From Acidimicrobiaceae bacterium (GTDB taxonomy: Bacteria > Actinomycetota > Acidimicrobiia > Acidimicrobiales > RAAP-2), in NCBI GenBank assembly GCA_003138815.1, contig PLHD01000020.1:1-42507 (forward strand): a DNA stretch of 42,507 nt, written 5' to 3'. The stretch's first letter is position 1, and the number at the start of each line of letters is the position of its first letter. The notes under the pieces were generated by a model. That model was given only the letters and a program-made list of their open reading frames with translations, ran no database searches and was not told the origin of the DNA. Shown here piece by piece: positions 1-7,599 of the stretch. Made by a program: the position numbers and the translations under genes.

Positions 1-816
1 GCCGTAGGCGTGCAGGAAGATCGCTGAGCCGCGTCCTGGCGTACCTGCCGTGTTGTACTCGATTGCGGCAAATGAGGAGTAGGACCGCGTCTCGGTCCAT
101 AGCGCCTCTGACGCCCCGTTGTTGAACGGCGGGTCCACGCCACAGGCGACGTGTTCGAACAGGTTGTAGTCGCGTGAAGAGGAGTCCTCGTCCCACCAGT
201 CCCCGCAGGCGAGCCGGTGGTAGCGGTATTTCACTCGGGGGTTTGCTGCGTTTCCGTACATGGTCGACTCGAAGCCGAACATTCCGGCCGGGGTCGAGTC
301 GTCGCCCTCGTGTTTGTGGGTGCTGATGCCCGCGTAACCGACGACAGCGCGAAACGGACCTAGTGCCAACGTCCAACATGAATCCGTGCGCTGCCAAGCC
401 GTCAAGGTCGCGGCGGTGCTGTGAAAGCCGGGCACCTCAACGGTGATGAGCTGCGTCGTTCGAGCCGGGACTTCAATCTGCGTCGCTAGGTTCCTCTGAC
501 ACGACGGTGCGACCGTCGACGTGGTCGCGGGAACTGTCGAAGTCGTCGGAGATATCGTCGTCGAGGTCGAATCGTGCGACACGGCACTTTCACCCGAGCC
601 GATTGCGACGCTCAGCCTGTCCGACGATGACGCTGTGAACGCCGAAAGGGACGCGTCGGCACCTGCGCCCGCGGCGGGGGGGTTCGTAGTGGCTGCGGAG
701 GTCAGGGAAGCTTGAAATTTCAGACCACCCGAGATCAGGATGACGACAATGACGACCGTTGCGCCGGGCAGCGACCGTCCGCGAACTCTGGTGCTCGCCA
801 CTGACTTCTCGTGCAT
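1..816 (-). CDS. L,D-transpeptidase-like secreted protein, truncated by the window edge
   Basis: Translating the minus strand from the ATG at 816 gives an open frame of 272 codons that runs off the left edge. A single hydrophobic segment at about residues 18-31 follows a basic N-terminus and suggests a signal anchor. A long Ser/Thr/Ala-rich linker (about 40-105) leads into a globular domain. That domain has the features of the YkuD/COG3786 group of L,D-transpeptidase-like proteins: DDSTPAGMFGF at 172-182, a CGDWWDEDS segment near 204 and GSAIFLHAYG at 263-272, where the His is expected to belong to the active site. The catalytic Cys would lie beyond the window, so activity cannot be judged. 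The expected role is extracytoplasmic peptidoglycan cross-linking or related wall modification. It is divergent from the secreted gene starting at 1096. The family call is fairly secure; the substrate is not. Confidence 0.75.
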   Translation of the reverse strand, partial: MHEKSVASTRVRGRSLPGATVVIVVILISGGLKFQASLTSAATTNPPAAGAGADASLSAFTASSSDRLSVAIGSGESAVSHDSTSTTISPTTSTVPATTSTVAPSCQRNLATQIEVPARTTQLITVEVPGFHSTAATLTAWQRTDSCWTLALGPFRAVVGYAGISTHKHEGDDSTPAGMFGFESTMYGNAANPRVKYRYHRLACGDWWDEDSSSRDYNLFEHVACGVDPPFNNGASEALWTETRSYSSFAAIEYNTAGTPGRGSAIFLHAYG

Positions 817-1095
817 TTCATCATTTCTCTCGCGCCGGGTAGCGCGGCGGGCTTGAAGGTTCCTCGCAGGCTTGATCCAAGTTGCACGTGCATCGCGGCA
901 GCGCCACTGACACACAAGGAACCAACACCAACACCAACACTAACGAGTTCAAGTGGCTCCCCAACGCTCGCAGATGGCCGGACCTCTCTTGACCGCGGTC
1001 CACCTTCCCGGGCACTCGGCGTGGTCGGTGATTCACGCTCGTTGGAGGGCGAAGGTAGATTGTGGTGATAGAGAACTCCGTTGACGTTGGGGCCA

Positions 1096-2169
1096 ATGGC
1101 CACCTGTAGGACGAATTGGGCGCGAGTCGCCGCTGGCGTCGTGGCGTCGACGTGCGTCGCTGCCCTCGTCGTCGCGCCGGGCGGAGCTCTGGCGTCCTCT
1201 CACAAGGCTGAGTCTCATCTCGAGGGCGACCCGGTCGGGACGATTCTCCCGGGTACCAAGTGTCCGGCGTTCCCCGCTGACAACGTCTGGAACACGCCGA
1301 TCAACGCGCTTCCGGTCAATGCCAATAGTGCCACGTGGCTGAGTTCGACGGCCGCGTCGACGACCTTCCTCCATCCCGACTATGGGCCCTCGTCCAACCC
1401 CAAGAAGCCCTACGGTATCCCGTGGGCCATCGTTCCCGCGCGCACCAAGTTCACGTCCATAAAGCTCCTGTACGCCTCCCAGAGCGATCGCCGTCCCTAT
1501 CCGCTCACCGCCGCCACGCCGATCGAGGGTGGGTCAGATCGCCACGCCTTGATGGTCGATCCCGCCAAGTCGGCCACCTCGCCCGCGTGCGCCCTGTTCG
1601 AGACCTACGACACGTACTACCGCGCCACTGGACGCTCGACGGCAGGCTCGGGGGCGGTCTGGAATCTCCGGTCCAACGCCTTACGGCCAGCGGGATTCAC
1701 CTCGGCCGACGCGGCGGGTCTGCCGATCTTGCCGGGCCTGGTCAACTACCACGAGGTCGCCTCGGGAGCCATGGACCACGCGATTCGATTCACGGCCCAG
1801 TGCACTCAGACCGCCTACCTCTGGCCGGCGCGTCACGAAGCCGGTCAGGACGACGCCAACTGCCCGCCAATGGGCGCGCGCTTCCGGCTGAACGCGTCGT
1901 TCTCGCTGCCCGCCTCGGGCTGCAGCACCTTCTGTCAGACGGTGCTGACCACGATGAAGACCTACGGCCTGATCTTGGCCGACAACGGCAGTAACTGGTA
2001 CTTCCAGGGGACGGCGGACACGCGTTGGACCTACGCCGACGTTGACCAGCTCAAGCAGATTCCTGCGAGCCAGTTCGTGGCCGTTGACGAGTCGTGTCTG
2101 ATGATCGCGCCCAATTCCGGCGAAGCCCTTCAGCCAGGCACCGCGACGTTCACTCAGCGCTGTGGCTGA
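1096..2169 (+). CDS. Secreted protein of unknown function
   Basis: This 357-residue product starts at ATG 1096; a TTG at 1081 is in frame but would put five extra residues before the signal peptide. The N-terminus is a typical Sec signal (basic start, hydrophobic AAGVVAS...AALVVAP, cleavage near ALASS at about 32-36). The mature part opens with CPAFPADNVWN and contains about nine further Cys spread along the chain, which fits disulfides in an exported protein. I do not recognise a catalytic motif; similar secreted proteins with a DNVWN-like start occur in actinobacteria, but I know no function for them. It is divergent from the L,D-transpeptidase-like gene, so a cell-surface role is plausible. 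The tnpB element begins 48 bases after its stop. Confidence 0.75.
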   Translation: MATCRTNWARVAAGVVASTCVAALVVAPGGALASSHKAESHLEGDPVGTILPGTKCPAFPADNVWNTPINALPVNANSATWLSSTAASTTFLHPDYGPSSNPKKPYGIPWAIVPARTKFTSIKLLYASQSDRRPYPLTAATPIEGGSDRHALMVDPAKSATSPACALFETYDTYYRATGRSTAGSGAVWNLRSNALRPAGFTSADAAGLPILPGLVNYHEVASGAMDHAIRFTAQCTQTAYLWPARHEAGQDDANCPPMGARFRLNASFSLPASGCSTFCQTVLTTMKTYGLILADNGSNWYFQGTADTRWTYADVDQLKQIPASQFVAVDESCLMIAPNSGEALQPGTATFTQRCG

Positions 2170-2216
2170 ATCGAGCACCTCGCACTCGGTGCCGGGAGCC
2201 GGAGGTCTTACTTCTC

Positions 2217-2249
2217 CTTCGGCAAACTCTGTTGGTGATGGGGCGCGGT
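2217..2249. repeat. Left terminal inverted repeat (33 bp)
   Basis: This begins CTTCGGCAAACTC and ends GGGGCGCGGT. It is the exact reverse complement of 3664-3696. Beyond the 33 bases there is one mismatch, then three more matching bases (AAT), then the arms diverge, so the repeat has a sharp inner limit. Confidence 0.9.
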
Positions 2250-2270
2250 GAATACGCACCCGCCCGAGTT

Positions 2271-3632
2271 CTAAACCGAAGCATCTCCTACACCGTCGAT
2301 TTCTGATGACGGTTCGGTTGACGCTTCGTCGGGGTGTGCCGTTGCAACAAGTTTCTGCTGCGCGGGTCTTACCTCCCCTCCACGTCCAGTACCGGAGTCT
2401 GTCCCCGGCAGGCCTTGTCGGGCCAGGTTGATGGCCGCGTTGTGGTCGCGGTCGAGCGTGAGACCGCAGGCCTCACAGTGGTACATCCGTTCGTCAAGGG
2501 ACAACGTGGCTTTGACTGTCCCGCATTGACTGCAGGTTTTCGATGATGGGTAGAACTGGTCGACTTTCACGACCGACGATCCGTACCACTTGGTCTTGTA
2601 CTCGAGCTGGCGTGCGAACTCGGCCTAGGCGGCGTCGGAAATGTGCTTGGCGAGAGAGTGGTTCTTCACCATGCCCGCCACGTTGAGGTCCTCGATCGCG
2701 ATCACGTCGTAGTTCTTCGCCAGGCGAGTCGTGGTCTCGTGGATGAGGTTCTTGCGGGCGTTGCGAGTAGCAGTGTGGATTTTCTGGACCCGGCCGTTGG
2801 CCTTCTTCCAGCGCTCGGAGGGCGTCACACCGGGGCGAGGCCCCTGGCGCCGCGAGGCGATGCGCTGGGCGTGGGCCAACCTCTTCTCCGCGGTCACGAA
2901 GTGGCGTGGGTTGGCGACGTCGAGAACGTGCTCGCCGTCAGGGGTGGCCCCGGTGTAGAGGGTCGTGACGCCCACGTCCACGCCGATGATCCTCTCGGGG
3001 GCTCGCGTGACGGGAACTTGACGAGTGAGCTCGACAGTGAAGGTGATCTGCCACTTGCCGGCGCGCTCGGACACGGTGGCGGCCACAATCTTGCCGGTGC
3101 CACGACTGAAGTGGCGATAGAGCTTGCGGGTCGACTCGTAGGTCTTGACCTCGCCGATACGCGCGATGCGCACGTGGTGCGAGTCGGAGAGGCGCACCGC
3201 CTGATTCGTGAATCGAACCGAGCCACCCTGGCCCCGCTTCTTGAACGTGGGGAACTTCGCTCGGCCCTTGCGCCAGTTGGCGACGGCTTTGGAGAGCCGC
3301 TGGGCGGCGTCGTTGTAGGTGCTGGCTCCGTTCTCCGACCACCAGGGCGCCAGCTCGTCACGGTGCTCGGACCAGAGATTGTTGAGGCCAAAGTGCCCGG
3401 TGTCAACCCAGTCGTCCTCGACGACCTCAACGCCCGACTCCTTCTTCGCACGGTTTTCGTCCCAGTTGTCCTTCACCAGACCGAGCAGCGCGTTGTAGGC
3501 GAAGCGTGACCCGCCGATGTGGCTGCGCAGGAGTTTGGCCTGCTCAGGAGTGGGGTCGATCGCATAAGCCTAAGCCCGGGTGACAGTGCTTTTCGTCGAG
3601 GTCAACGTGCGTTCGACAACAGCGGTGCTCAC
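2271..3632 (-). pseudogene. tnpB: TnpB RNA-guided nuclease with two in-frame amber codons
   Basis: From GTG 3632 to the stop at 2271 there is one unbroken frame of 453 codons except for TAG at codon 21 (3570-3572) and codon 336 (2625-2627). Across both stops the protein reads as an ordinary TnpB: IDPTPEQAKLLRSHIGGSRF near the N-terminus, RuvC-I GVDVGVTT (Asp219), RuvC-II AIEDLNV (Glu314), CSQCG and CEACG zinc ribbon (Cys367, 370, 386, 389) and RuvC-III DRDHNAAIN (Asp396). The second TAG sits where relatives have Trp, in the DAA-x-AEF segment just before RQLEYKTKWYG, so TGG to TAG is the likely change. The first probably replaced Tyr. No frameshift is seen. The longest piece that could be made, from GTG 3476 to the second stop, lacks the N-terminus, the zinc ribbon and RuvC-III, so it should be inactive. 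Confidence 0.85.
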
Positions 3633-3663
3633 CCGATCAGTATCGTCACCAGGTGTCACATTG

Positions 3664-3696
3664 ACCGCGCCCCATCACCAACAGAGTTTGCCGAAG
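3664..3696. repeat. Right terminal inverted repeat (33 bp)
   Basis: This begins ACCGCGCCCC and ends GAGTTTGCCGAAG, the exact reverse complement of 2217-2249. It ends five bases before the stop codon of the smr gene at 3702-3704. Confidence 0.9.
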
Positions 3697-3701
3697 CTGT
3701 C

Positions 3702-3956
3702 TTATTTATAGCGGAAGTGGACGAACACCCTGCCGTAGTTGTGGGAGTCCTTCTCTACCCGATCGTAGAGATCCTTAATTTCCTTCTGATCGAGGAAACG
3801 CAGGACGCGCTTCTTCAGTTGGCCGCCTCCCTTACCCGGGATGATCTCGACCAGTCGGACCTTCTTCTCGATCGCCTCGTCGATCACCGCGCGAAGTGCC
3901 CGGTCGATGTCCCCGCCCCGGTTGTAGATGTCGTGCAGGTCAAGCTTCAGCTTCAC
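3702..3956 (-). CDS. Small stand-alone Smr-domain protein
   Basis: This 84-residue protein consists of little more than one Smr domain. LDLHD at residues 5-9 and IIPGKGGGQLKKRV at 38-51 match the two conserved Smr motifs, the second being the usual glycine-rich HGKG-like loop. The C-terminus, RVFVHFRYK, is also typical. The start is GTG 3956; an in-frame stop lies four codons upstream, so no longer form is possible. Smr domains occur at the C-terminus of MutS2 and as free proteins, and have nuclease or nucleic-acid-binding activity, in some cases on RNA. The first motif position of the loop is Pro rather than His (IPGKG), seen in small actinobacterial versions as far as I recall. The TIR element lies directly after the stop. 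Confidence 0.85.
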   Translation of the reverse strand: MKLKLDLHDIYNRGGDIDRALRAVIDEAIEKKVRLVEIIPGKGGGQLKKRVLRFLDQKEIKDLYDRVEKDSHNYGRVFVHFRYK

Positions 3957-4073
3957 GTACGGTTTCTACACCTATCGGAGTCACTCGGTGCGAAGGCCGG
4001 TTCGCACCGGTTGGACCAGCGTTACACGGCTTCGCAGAGCGCTCGGAGGTGCCGAGTCGTACCACCGCGAGAC

Positions 4074-5483
4074 CTAGCTCTTCGCGGTCCCGCGCAGGGC
4101 GACAACGTGATTGGTCGAAGGCGCGAGCAGCAGCCCATCGCCGACGCTGGCCGTGGGGAAGTCGTTGGTCGAGACGCCCACGTTGGCCTGGTGCTCGACC
4201 GCTCCCGTAGAGGGGTTCAGCGCGTACAAGGTCCCGTTGGAGCCGATGGTCCACACCAGACCCGCGGCGTAGATCGGCGGCCCACCCCCCACCTGCGAGC
4301 GCCACCGCAGATCGAGCGTGGGGGGAGACCTCGTCACGCGAACAGCGACGGTGCCGCTGCGGCACGGCAGGAAGACGGTCAGGCCCACGACGGCGCTCCC
4401 GCCGTCGATGTCGTTGCCGCACGCCGAGGCCAGGCTCGCCTGCGGTGGGCCGACGCCCCCCAGGTGGCTGGCGTTCAGGAGATAGACGATCCGGGACTTC
4501 CCGGTCAGGAGGACCTGGCCGTCGGAGAGCAGCACCGGGGCGGTCGACATGTCCAGGTCCTGCGCGTTGTTCTGGGGCCACGAGGTCGGGGCGAAGTACT
4601 GGATCAGGTGCAGCGCCGCGGAGAGCTCGAGCACCGAATCGCTGTCGTCGAACGCCTGGCCCGCCGAGTGCACCGAGCCGTTGCCGACGCTGACCCATAC
4701 GTCGCCCTTGGCGTCCACGACGGGAGCGGCACCCCCCATCCAGATCGCTCCCTGGCTGTCACCGGCCGCGGCGTCCACGGTGAAGTACTCATGGCTCGAA
4801 CCGGCCGGCGGGACCGAGACGACCCGGCCGCGGTACGTCGCGCAGTCCCCGTAGTTGCCCCCCATGGCGAAGACCACGCGACCGTGGTCGAGAGTGAGTC
4901 CCGTGCGCTGCAGCAGCGCCGCCGGGTCCGCTCCCGGTGGATCGACGTCCCGACTGAGTTCGAGCGCGCCGGTTACGGTGTCGAGGCCCACCAGCCGGTG
5001 CTGCGGCCGTCCCCCCTCCAGTTCGTCCGCGACGACGAAGATCTCGTGGCGAGAAGGGTCGATCACGGGCGTCCCGGTGACGCCCACCATCGGCACTATG
5101 TTCCCGCACGGCAGGAGCGATGACGGGACGGCGGCGCCGAGGTGGCGTGACCAGACCACCCTTCCCGTCGTCGCGCTCAGCGCGTAGACGGTGTCGCTCT
5201 CGGTGGCCACGTACACGTCACTGGAGAAGACGAGCGGTTCGCCGTACAGCTGGCCGCTCAGCTCCGGCGACGTCCAGGCCCTCTTGGACGTGTCGACCGT
5301 CGCGAGAGCCGTCGAATCAGCGCTGCCGAGCGCGCCACCGTGGTAGACGGTCCAGGCGCTCACGTCGCCAGGTGGCGTGGCTGCCCCGCCTCCGCTTGGC
5401 GGGAAGCCGGCCACGACCAGTGCCGTCCCCAGGATGATGCCCGCCAGTGTCCATACGGGAGTTGGGCGGAATCGATCGTTCAT
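4074..5483 (-). CDS. Exported PQQ-type beta-propeller protein
   Basis: The frame is open further upstream, but ATG 5483 puts a basic start (MNDRFRP) directly before a hydrophobic segment at about residues 10-28, a signal peptide or anchor, giving 469 residues. The remainder is made of repeated blades of the PQQ/PQQ-like kind, for example DTVYALSATTGRVVWSR, HRLVGLDTVTGALELSR and GTLYALNPSTGAVEHQA, each with the YAL-x-TG-x-x-W-like signature. Such propellers either bind quinone cofactor in alcohol or sugar dehydrogenases or serve as protein-binding scaffolds. I see no dehydrogenase-specific disulfide ring motif, so a structural or binding role outside the membrane is more likely. It stands alone, with 117 bases to the smr start and about 230 to the next gene. 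Confidence 0.8.
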   Translation of the reverse strand: MNDRFRPTPVWTLAGIILGTALVVAGFPPSGGGAATPPGDVSAWTVYHGGALGSADSTALATVDTSKRAWTSPELSGQLYGEPLVFSSDVYVATESDTVYALSATTGRVVWSRHLGAAVPSSLLPCGNIVPMVGVTGTPVIDPSRHEIFVVADELEGGRPQHRLVGLDTVTGALELSRDVDPPGADPAALLQRTGLTLDHGRVVFAMGGNYGDCATYRGRVVSVPPAGSSHEYFTVDAAAGDSQGAIWMGGAAPVVDAKGDVWVSVGNGSVHSAGQAFDDSDSVLELSAALHLIQYFAPTSWPQNNAQDLDMSTAPVLLSDGQVLLTGKSRIVYLLNASHLGGVGPPQASLASACGNDIDGGSAVVGLTVFLPCRSGTVAVRVTRSPPTLDLRWRSQVGGGPPIYAAGLVWTIGSNGTLYALNPSTGAVEHQANVGVSTNDFPTASVGDGLLLAPSTNHVVALRGTAKS

Positions 5484-5709
5484 TGGGGGCGTGCCCGTCG
5501 GCCTTCCGGGAACGGCCGAAGTACACGTCTCGTGCTTATGAGACCGAGAATAGCCGCGGAGGGTCTCGTCGCGTGTCCTGCGCGAGCACTCGACGAACGG
5601 CCGCGAACGCATCGTCAGGACGTGCGAGGCGTCAGGCGGCGCGAGCCCCACCGAGGTGTACCGGGCTTCCGGTCTCGTGGCCCGTGCTGAGTCGCTTCGA
5701 TACTGCGCT

Positions 5710-6480
5710 TCACTGGCGAAGGAACTGCAGCAGCACGAGGGCCAGCGCGAGGGTGACTCCGCACCAGCAGAGGGTCTTCAGCGCGCCCTCCAGCGGTGCG
5801 AGGATGGTCAGTTTGCTGAGCGGCTCGGTCGATCCGTCCGCGTGGACGATGACACCCTCCGCGGACACCGTACGTCGTCGAAGTTGGCGGGCCGGTGTCG
5901 AGAGCTGGCGCTGCATGAGGGTTACCAACGCGCCAAAGGCGGCGACGAACAGCGACGCGACGCTGAGTCGGGCGTGTTGGGCGAAGTACGCCGTGAGGAT
6001 CGGGAAGGCGCCCCATCCGATGACCAGGACGGCGTCGGTGTGGAGTCGTCCGTTGAACAGCTCGAGGTTGTAGCCAACGGCGATCAACACGCCCACGCAG
6101 ATGAAGATGGCCAAGTAGGGGCTGACGAGGAACATGCCGGCTACCCCCAGGATCACCGCACCGCCGACGCCGACGCCCGAGGCGAGGATGAGCTGCCACG
6201 TCGGGATCGAGGTCCCCAACGGTCGTCCGTGGAGTTCGTCCAGGCAGTGGGCTCCGATGCCCACGGCGAGAAAGAAGGCCACCAGCGTCACCGCCAGGCG
6301 CACCGCATTCACCGGACCCATCAGGCACGCCCCGATCGTCACGAGGGAGAGATGGAGCATTGTGTACGGCGGGTGCAGGACGGTCCACCAGTCGCGAAGG
6401 CGTGGTCGGTTCAAGAACCCGGGCTGGGCGTAGAAGGCCGGGCCGGTGACGTGAGGCTGCGTGCGCGGAGCGTCTTCCAC
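5710..6480 (-). CDS. Polytopic membrane protein, possibly UbiA-superfamily-like
   Basis: I chose GTG 6480, two bases after the stop of the upstream methyltransferase, giving 256 residues; the open frame upstream of it lies inside that gene. The protein has several hydrophobic helices (for example LVTIGACLMG, LAVTLVAFFLAVGI, FLVSPYLAIFICVGVLIAVGY). The opening RDWWTVLHPPYTMLHLS and HCLDELHGRPLGT, an Asp/Glu-containing loop after a helix, resemble the layout of UbiA-type prenyltransferases. However, the canonical NDxxD motifs are not both visible. Coupling to a UbiE/MenG-like methyltransferase would suit a quinone or prenyl-lipid step. This function is inference; what is seen is only a multi-pass membrane protein translated with a methyltransferase. 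Confidence 0.55.
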   Translation of the reverse strand: MEDAPRTQPHVTGPAFYAQPGFLNRPRLRDWWTVLHPPYTMLHLSLVTIGACLMGPVNAVRLAVTLVAFFLAVGIGAHCLDELHGRPLGTSIPTWQLILASGVGVGGAVILGVAGMFLVSPYLAIFICVGVLIAVGYNLELFNGRLHTDAVLVIGWGAFPILTAYFAQHARLSVASLFVAAFGALVTLMQRQLSTPARQLRRRTVSAEGVIVHADGSTEPLSKLTILAPLEGALKTLCWCGVTLALALVLLQFLRQ

Positions 6481-6482
6481 TC

Positions 6483-7232
6483 TCAACCGGACCGGTAGCC
6501 GGACATCACCAGACCTCCGCCCAGGCTCATCGTGCGGCACTCGACGTGGTCGATTCCCGCCCGCTGCCACGCCTCGACGGTCCACGGCACGGGGTAGCTC
6601 CGGTAGTGCACCGAGATGCTGGGACCGAGGAACCGACCGACGTTCCACCAGGCCTTGCCGCCGGTGAGGTAGCCGAGGACCGGAAGGACGGCCCGCGTGT
6701 AGAGCCACCACGACGCGCGCCAACCGAACCGTTTGGGCACCGCGAATTCAAGGCTGGCGATCGGCCCGCCCGGCTTGACGACGCGGGCGAGTTCGGCCAT
6801 CGTCGCGGCGGGGTCCTTCACGTAGCGCAGCAGATAGGTAAAGGTCAGCGCGTCGAAGGTCGCGTCGGCGAAGGGAAGCTGCTCGCCGCGGCCGAGCACC
6901 AGCCCGACGCGCTCTCCGAGTCCCGCCGATTCGATGTTCGCCTGGCCGACGCGAAGCATGTCCTCGCTCAAGTCGAGCCCGACGATTCGTGCCGCCGTCT
7001 TCTTGGCGAGACGCTTCGTGACCGCGCACGGCCCGCAGGCGACGTCCAGGATCAGTTGGGGGCCGGATCCGGCGACGCGGTCGACCATGGCCGAGCGCCA
7101 GCGACGGTCCTGGCCGAAGGAGAGCACCTCGGCGAGCAGGTTGTAACGAGCGGGAAGGGGCGCGAAGAGGCTCTTGGCGAAGTCGTTGGGGGAGTTGCGG
7201 TACTGCGAGACCGCCTTACGCGAGAACTTCAT
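6483..7232 (-). CDS. Class I SAM-dependent methyltransferase, UbiE/MenG-like
   Basis: The 249-residue product begins at ATG 7232. Motif I is ILDVACGPC at 61-69 and the acidic end of strand 2 is GLDLSEDML at 85-93. The post-motif segment PFADATFDALTFTYLLRYV followed by ELARVVKPGG is characteristic of the UbiE/COQ5/MenG group. The N-terminal RYNLLAEVLSFGQDRRWR also matches that family. The expected reaction is C-methylation of a quinone precursor such as demethylmenaquinone, at the membrane surface. It differs from a canonical MenG in its tail (LSLGGGLVMSGYRSG end), so a different quinone-like or lipid acceptor is possible. It is the first gene of a two-gene unit with the membrane protein ending at 5710. 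Confidence 0.8.
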   Translation of the reverse strand: MKFSRKAVSQYRNSPNDFAKSLFAPLPARYNLLAEVLSFGQDRRWRSAMVDRVAGSGPQLILDVACGPCAVTKRLAKKTAARIVGLDLSEDMLRVGQANIESAGLGERVGLVLGRGEQLPFADATFDALTFTYLLRYVKDPAATMAELARVVKPGGPIASLEFAVPKRFGWRASWWLYTRAVLPVLGYLTGGKAWWNVGRFLGPSISVHYRSYPVPWTVEAWQRAGIDHVECRTMSLGGGLVMSGYRSG

Positions 7233-7599
7233 CAGGTCGCTCCGGTCCCGGCGCGGCGCGGCGCGGGGTCTGAGGTGTCTATCCGAGACCGCCGAGCGGA
7301 CCGGGCCACACGGCGGTCGGTACCGGGCATCGGGGGAACGCCTGCGGGCTGCTCCACGGTCTCACCTCCTGGTCCTTAACGGCCACGCGCCGAGCGCGAC
7401 GGCGCGAGAACGCAACTCATTGGTCGTGGTCACCCTAACGGTACACATTCTCGGTCCGGCGGATCAGGACGGGCGAGAAGAGTCGCGCCCTGTAGTTTGA
7501 GCATTTCGACCCTACTGCGGTCGAGGCCCGTGGTTGGATGCTGGAGGTGGACGGTCGTCCGGCCCGGATTGATGCCGCGGCGCCTTGGAGGTGGTGAGC
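7233..7599. other. Intergenic region between divergent genes, no gene seen
   Basis: This 367-base gap separates the methyltransferase (minus) from the M50 protease (plus) and must hold both promoters. I see a run of GGCGC units at about 7250-7263 and a 7-bp inverted repeat GACCGCC/GGCGGTC at 7287-7293 and 7312-7318. No convincing open frame, RNA gene or named operator was found. Confidence 0.5.
7587..7594 (+). promoter_or_regulatory. Strong ribosome binding site deciding the M50 start
   Basis: GGAGGTGG lies five bases before ATG 7600, which supports that start over the in-frame TTG at 7585. Confidence 0.7.

Larger units (their letters stand above)
2217..3696. mobile_element. TnpB-carrying element with 33-bp terminal inverted repeats
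   Basis: The segment is bounded by two perfect 33-base inverted repeats (2217-2249 and 3664-3696) and contains one coding frame, a broken tnpB on the minus strand. The total size is 1,480 bp. It lies between the stop of the secreted gene (2169) and the stop of the smr gene (3702-3704), so it interrupts neither. I see no convincing target-site duplication: flanks read ...CTTCTC on the left and CTGTCT... on the right. IS200/IS605 and IS607 elements, the usual homes of tnpB, lack TIRs of this kind. The ends therefore look like those of a DDE-type or MITE-like element carrying only the accessory nuclease. No tnpA is present, so any mobility would need a transposase supplied in trans. Confidence 0.7.

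Noticed and set aside
890-950. Short ACCAAC-type tandem repeat
   Set aside because: Only about four imperfect units; not enough for a CRISPR, VNTR or iteron claim.
2271-3632. Functional stop-codon recoding of TAG in tnpB
   Set aside because: Not adopted as the call because TAG ends several normal genes here; nonsense mutation is simpler. Kept as a testable finding.
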